Below, piece by piece: positions 7,319 to 10,265 of a DNA stretch of 10,265 nucleotides. A program made the translations under genes and the position numbers. The first letter of the stretch is position 1; each line of letters starts with the position of its first letter. The DNA lies in assembly GCA_012799255.1 (NCBI GenBank), contig JAAZLQ010000005.1:1-10265 (forward strand), given 5' to 3'. Source of the DNA: Bacillota bacterium (GTDB lineage Bacteria > Bacillota_G > Limnochordia > DTU010). The notes below the pieces were generated by a model. It had not been told where the DNA came from. It worked only from the letters and a program-made list of their open reading frames with translations, and did no database searches.

Positions 7319-8267
7319 TCTTACTTTGTTTCTCCAGTTATCGGTACAGTTGGGAACACCGCTCCTGCTAGCCACTTTGGGCGGTATTTTGAACGAGAAA
7401 GTGGGAAATCTCAACCTTGGTATCGAAGGCATGATGATGGTAGGAGCCTGTGCAGGCTTTAGTGTTGCCTACAACAGCAATTCGCCATTATGGGCGATTG
7501 TGGCAGCCGGCTTCGCAGGTCTGGCTCTCTCATTGATTTACGCATTGGCAACTGTGACCTTTAAAGGCAATCAGATGGTTACCGGCTTCGCTCTTACTAT
7601 CCTCGGAACAGGAATTGCGAATTTTGCCGGTGACAAGTTGTCGGGACTCACCTTGTCGGCTGAATTTATCGAAAAAGTAGGGATTCGTCCTATTAGAATA
7701 TTAAGCTCAATCCCACTAATCGGGACAATGCTCTTTTCACAGAGCAATCTGGTCTATGTCAGTCTTATTGCCGCTGTTTTAATCTATCTCTATATGAAAA
7801 GGACAAGCATTGGACTGATCATGAGAATGGTAGGTGAGAATCCTGCAGCAGCAGATGCCAGCGGTGTCAATACAACACTCTATAAGTACATTCACATTGC
7901 TTTAGGCGGTTTTCTCTGCGGCTTAGGAGGTTCTTTCCTTTCACTTGTTTTTGTGCCGCGTTGGCAGGACAACATCACGGCAGGCATGGGTTGGATCGCC
8001 GTTGCGCTCGTTATCTTTTCAACTTGGAATCCACTAAAGGCTATTTTTGGCGCCTATTTGTTCGGTACGTTGAGAGCACTAAGCATCAAGTTTCAAGTAA
8101 TCTCTTTTAAAATTGGCGATACCAACATTGTGATTACCTCGCAAATTATTGATATGCTACCCTACCTGCTTACAATCATTATCCTCATCCTGACCACATT
8201 GTCAAAGAAGAGAGAGCAACAAGCTCCTGCTTGGCTCGGCAGACCGTACTTCCGCGAGGACCGGTAG
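7311..8267 (+). CDS. ABC transporter permease 2 (BPD_transp_2, nucleoside type)
   Basis: This is the second membrane subunit of the importer, 318 residues, similar to B. subtilis YufQ. The N-terminal signature NLNLGIEGMMMVGA (33-46) is diagnostic of the second permease in BMP systems. Hydrophobic segments follow at about 48-80, 88-106, 131-161, 193-214, 225-255 and 278-297. The coupling loop SIGLIMRMVGENPAAADASG (166-185) matches the ATPase-contact region. ATG 7311 is chosen from GGGGAG at 7298-7303, 7 nt upstream. An ATG at 7296 overlaps that site and is rejected. It overlaps the stop of permease 1 by 8 nt. The basic C-terminal tail is likely cytoplasmic. It is the last gene of the forward operon, followed by a hairpin 64 nt downstream. 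Confidence 0.93.
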   Translation: MNDLTLFLQLSVQLGTPLLLATLGGILNEKVGNLNLGIEGMMMVGACAGFSVAYNSNSPLWAIVAAGFAGLALSLIYALATVTFKGNQMVTGFALTILGTGIANFAGDKLSGLTLSAEFIEKVGIRPIRILSSIPLIGTMLFSQSNLVYVSLIAAVLIYLYMKRTSIGLIMRMVGENPAAADASGVNTTLYKYIHIALGGFLCGLGGSFLSLVFVPRWQDNITAGMGWIAVALVIFSTWNPLKAIFGAYLFGTLRALSIKFQVISFKIGDTNIVITSQIIDMLPYLLTIIILILTTLSKKREQQAPAWLGRPYFREDR

Positions 8268-8283
8268 ATGCTCTCGTGACATG

Positions 8284-8302
8284 ACAAGATCATACAAGAT
8301 CA
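8284..8302 (+). repeat. Short direct repeat ACAAGATCA x2
   Basis: Two copies of ACAAGATCA lie at 8284-8292 and 8294-8302, one base apart, giving a 10-bp period close to one helical turn. They sit between the last permease stop and the convergent hairpin. With only two copies and no promoter nearby, function is doubtful. Confidence 0.3.
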
Positions 8303-8331
8303 AAAGAATAAGTCTGCAGCTAAAAATTGTT

Positions 8332-8362
8332 CGCGCGTCTTATCAAGTTGATGAGACGCGCG
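8332..8362. terminator. Convergent, possibly bidirectional intrinsic terminator
   Basis: Arms 8332-8344 and 8350-8362 pair over 13 bp (one G-U) with loop AAGTT and a very GC-rich base of alternating C and G. It lies between the forward permease stop (8267) and the reverse regulator stop (8406). On the reverse strand the stem is followed within a few bases by a T5 run (AACAATTTTTAG), a reasonable terminator tail for the regulator message. On the forward strand the tail CATATATAAAGC is poor in T, so forward termination may be weaker. The rest of 8268-8405 shows only the short direct repeat. Confidence 0.7.
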
Positions 8363-8405
8363 CATATATAAAGCTGAGTTTTTGAAAGATGTAGTTTCTG
8401 AAATG

Positions 8406-8957
8406 TCAAAAAGCGTTGTAGGTCGTGACAGCTAGGAATGTAGCCGTTTTGTCAGTAGGATTCTTCCAGCCGTGCTTGTTTCTCGCAAAATAGTATGCCA
8501 TATCGTCCTGCAGAAGCCGAGTGAAAGTGCGATTTTCTATTGTTAGCACAATCTCACCTTCCAAAACATACAGAAACTCTTCACCGTCATGAGATTCCAA
8601 ATCGCCAGAAGAGCTGTACGGCGGCATGTGCATGACTGTTACCTGCATGCCAAAAAGACTTCCTCTTGTTAGAAAATCTTGTTTCGTCCCGTCTTTAATA
8701 TTTTGCGTGACAGAAATCCTGTCATCTTTGCGCACGATCAAAAAATCTTCTTCATCTTCGGGCGCAATTAAAACCTTTATGGGAACATCGAGCGCATGTG
8801 CAATGCTGAATAAAGCGGATACTGTGATATTAGTCTTTCCATTTTCATACTTGCTCAAAAAGGAAATAGACAATCCTGTAGTATCGGATAGTTCCTTTAA
8901 GGTAATATTTTTCTCTTTCCGAATCCTGCGCGTATTTATATAGCTAATATCTTCCAA
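8406..8957 (-). CDS. XRE-family HTH transcriptional regulator with C-terminal cupin
   Basis: This is a predicted DNA-binding regulator with a small-molecule-sensing cupin domain. From the TTG at 8957 it has 183 residues. The HTH_3 domain spans about 8-62, with helix-turn-helix TLKELSDTTGLSISFLSKYE at 19-38. The cupin domain spans about 105-178, with SHDGEEFLYVLEGE (122-135) as motif 1 and H162 in KHGWKN in motif 2. The start is chosen by AAAGGA (8970-8965 on the reverse strand), 7 nt before TTG 8957. A TTG at 8975 is in frame but lacks a Shine-Dalgarno and would add six residues. A consensus promoter lies upstream. This architecture (PuuR- and SutR-like) usually controls local catabolic genes. 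Likely targets are the convergent purine operon, the adjacent PLP-enzyme gene, or itself. That is inference. Confidence 0.88.
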   Translation of the reverse strand: MEDISYINTRRIRKEKNITLKELSDTTGLSISFLSKYENGKTNITVSALFSIAHALDVPIKVLIAPEDEEDFLIVRKDDRISVTQNIKDGTKQDFLTRGSLFGMQVTVMHMPPYSSSGDLESHDGEEFLYVLEGEIVLTIENRTFTRLLQDDMAYYFARNKHGWKNPTDKTATFLAVTTYNAF

Positions 8958-8996
8958 AGTATCGTCCTTTCGCAATAATACAAGTATCTTTTTACC

Positions 8997-9022
8997 AAAG
9001 TGAATTATACACTATGCACTTT
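8997..9022. promoter_or_regulatory. Imperfect palindrome over the regulator -10 box, possible operator
   Basis: AAAGTG at 8997-9002 and CACTTT at 9017-9022 are perfect 6-bp inverted arms of a 26-bp imperfect palindrome, with 9 of 13 positions symmetric. It covers the whole -10 box of the regulator promoter and half the spacer. A dimeric HTH protein bound here would block RNA polymerase, so autorepression is plausible. No other full copy was noticed in the window, though the inner CACTATG is shared with the operon promoter region. Confidence 0.35.
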
Positions 9023-9031
9023 TCGTGTCAA
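9004..9031 (-). promoter_or_regulatory. Consensus sigma-A promoter of the HTH-cupin regulator
   Basis: On the reverse strand TTGACA (9031-9026) is separated by 16 nt from TATAAT (9009-9004). Both hexamers are perfect. Transcription would start near 8997, about 40 nt before the chosen TTG start at 8957. It is the best promoter in the window. It shows that the regulator can be transcribed separately from the PLP-enzyme gene lying upstream on the same strand. Confidence 0.85.
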
Positions 9032-9124
9032 GCCTAGAGTGATGATATGACTCACAACGAATCTGTATTTTGCCATACGATGTTCTGGAAAATCAGACGT
9101 TATTTGACACGGTGTTATGTGTTG

Positions 9125-10249
9125 TTAGATGCTCAACTTTCTATTGCGAGCAGTCACCGTCCATACATCACAGATCTTTCCCTTTTCTACTACTAACACT
9201 TCCGGGTATAGTGCCGTTGTAGGGCAGATATGACCTGGAATGACGTATATAACGCAACCAATACGTGGACGATCATCTCTGAATTCAGGTTTCATTTTAA
9301 AAACCCAATGCTCTTCGCTCTGCAACACTTCACATACCTTGTCGCTTAAGCCCAAAAGGAAACCTCTGCCATCTTTAGGATCTGCCGCTATGCCCTTGTG
9401 CCCTAGATCTATGGTAAAGATGTCTTCGGCAGGATGACTTATAACTCGGGTGACGAGTAAGGCAGCGGGAGTAATATCCAAATCTGGAATATTTCTATAG
9501 TAAGTATAGTCAGACAGAAAAATCGTTCCCGGCGAGAGGTAAAAATCTGAACTAGCAGCGTGACCTGTGAACGCAGGCGTTCCGCCGGCAATAACAATTT
9601 CACAACTGTGTCCTGCATCTGTTAGAGCCTTTCTGATACTCTTGATGCGAGAATCCACCTTAGAAATCTTTTCGAAGCGTACTGTTCTGTTCACATCGGT
9701 ATGATGACCATCGTAGCAATGTAATCCATTAAGGTTTAAGCCTTCCAGGACTGATATTTTTTCATAGTATTTTTCTACCAAATCAAGAGGGATACCGGTA
9801 CGATTCATTCCTAGATTAACATCAAGGAGCACATTAACTGTAATATGATTGTTTTTAGCTTCTTGCGCCAACAGACTCGCCTGAAAATAGTCGTCAACTA
9901 ATGCCCATAATTTTGTTTTTTCACTTTTTCTACACAGAGAAATAAAACGCGAAATATTAGGACCGACCAAAGGATAGCTCAGGACAAGCTGATCCACTTC
10001 ACAATCAATCAACATCTCCGTTTCAGCAATGGTAGCGCTCTTGAACTTGTTGATCCCCAAACTTTGCTGCAGCTTAACCATTTCCTTCATTTTGTGAGAC
10101 TTTACATGTGGCCACAAACGTCCGGCATATCCTGCCAACTCAATGGCTCTTTGGGTATTGCTGACAATTAAATCGCGATAATACACCAAGTTGGGCGTCA
10201 AGACATTTTCTATGTCTGCAATACGATAATTGTCCACATCTAGCATCAT
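9125..10249 (-). CDS. PLP-dependent D-threonine aldolase/D-serine dehydratase-like enzyme
   Basis: This is a fold-type III (alanine racemase-like barrel) PLP enzyme with 374 residues from ATG 10249, normal for the DSD1/D-threonine aldolase group. It acts on D-3-hydroxy amino acids by aldol cleavage or by dehydration. The PLP lysine is K50 in PHVKSHK, the usual motif near the N-terminus. YDGHH (179-183), AGGTPAF and the phosphate-binding SPGT follow. The C-terminal metal site is H340-x-C342 in PGHICPT. His plus Cys is the zinc pair of eukaryotic D-serine dehydratase, while characterised D-threonine aldolase has His plus Asp. AGGGG at 10262-10258 lies 8 nt before ATG 10249. A GTG at 10258 overlaps that site and is rejected. 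Its promoter and any upstream partner lie outside the window. Family is secure, substrate uncertain. Confidence 0.88.
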   Translation of the reverse strand: MMLDVDNYRIADIENVLTPNLVYYRDLIVSNTQRAIELAGYAGRLWPHVKSHKMKEMVKLQQSLGINKFKSATIAETEMLIDCEVDQLVLSYPLVGPNISRFISLCRKSEKTKLWALVDDYFQASLLAQEAKNNHITVNVLLDVNLGMNRTGIPLDLVEKYYEKISVLEGLNLNGLHCYDGHHTDVNRTVRFEKISKVDSRIKSIRKALTDAGHSCEIVIAGGTPAFTGHAASSDFYLSPGTIFLSDYTYYRNIPDLDITPAALLVTRVISHPAEDIFTIDLGHKGIAADPKDGRGFLLGLSDKVCEVLQSEEHWVFKMKPEFRDDRPRIGCVIYVIPGHICPTTALYPEVLVVEKGKICDVWTVTARNRKLSI

Positions 10250-10265
10250 ATGATTCACCCCTTAC

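Larger units (their letters stand above)
8976..9124. other. Intergenic region between PLP enzyme and regulator
   Basis: These 149 nt separate two reverse-strand genes and hold the regulator promoter and palindrome. A weak bulged inverted repeat (9062-9074 with 9087-9097, 12-nt loop) lies after the PLP-enzyme stop. It has two bulges and no T-tract in the direction of transcription, so I do not call it a terminator. No small ORF is convincing here. Confidence 0.5.

Noticed and set aside
8958..8975. TTG 8975 as start of the HTH-cupin regulator
   Set aside because: No Shine-Dalgarno precedes it, and AAAGGA falls inside this extension at the right distance from TTG 8957. It cannot be fully excluded.
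9062..9097. Terminator after the PLP-enzyme gene
   Set aside because: The stem needs two bulges and a 12-nt loop, and no T-tract follows on the reverse strand.

Overview
The window looks like chromosome of a low-to-mid GC Bacillota bacterium, most likely Clostridia-like. I infer this from strong AGGAGG-type Shine-Dalgarno sites, use of TTG starts, a classic lipobox on the binding protein, and family-level resemblance of the proteins. No rRNA, tRNA, mobile element or CRISPR array is visible, and the gene order is intact with no broken genes.

The left 8.3 kb is one forward gene cluster for capture and deamination of purine-like compounds. After a promoter-like site and a structured leader of about 160 nt (1-202) come six genes. 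They are an adenine deaminase-family enzyme (203-1963), a second amidohydrolase of the SAH/MTA deaminase-chlorohydrolase group (1987-3354), a BMP/PnrA-type lipoprotein (3439-4614), a tandem two-domain ABC ATPase (4714-6258), and two BPD_transp_2 permeases (6242-7318 and 7311-8267). Genes for the ATPase and both permeases overlap and are surely co-translated. Hairpins sit on each side of the lipoprotein gene, at 3363-3395 and 4622-4661. The second has a displaced T-tract and may attenuate read-through, so that binding protein is made in excess over the membrane complex. The layout suggests that a nucleoside- or purine-like ligand is caught by the lipoprotein, imported by the ABC complex and deaminated by the two cytosolic metal-dependent hydrolases.

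The right 1.9 kb is on the reverse strand and converges on the operon at a strong hairpin (8332-8362). It holds an XRE-HTH/cupin regulator (8406-8957) with a consensus sigma-A promoter (9004-9031). Upstream of it is a PLP-dependent fold-type III enzyme of the D-threonine aldolase/D-serine dehydratase group (9125-10249). A CATAGTG motif occurs in the -35/-10 spacer of both the regulator promoter and the putative operon promoter, so the regulator may control both.

The families are known. The points worth checking are the non-canonical DLME motif in the adenine deaminase homologue, the unknown substrate of the second deaminase, the unrecognised leader, and the possible shared operator. I found no clear sign of a wholly new defence or mobile system.
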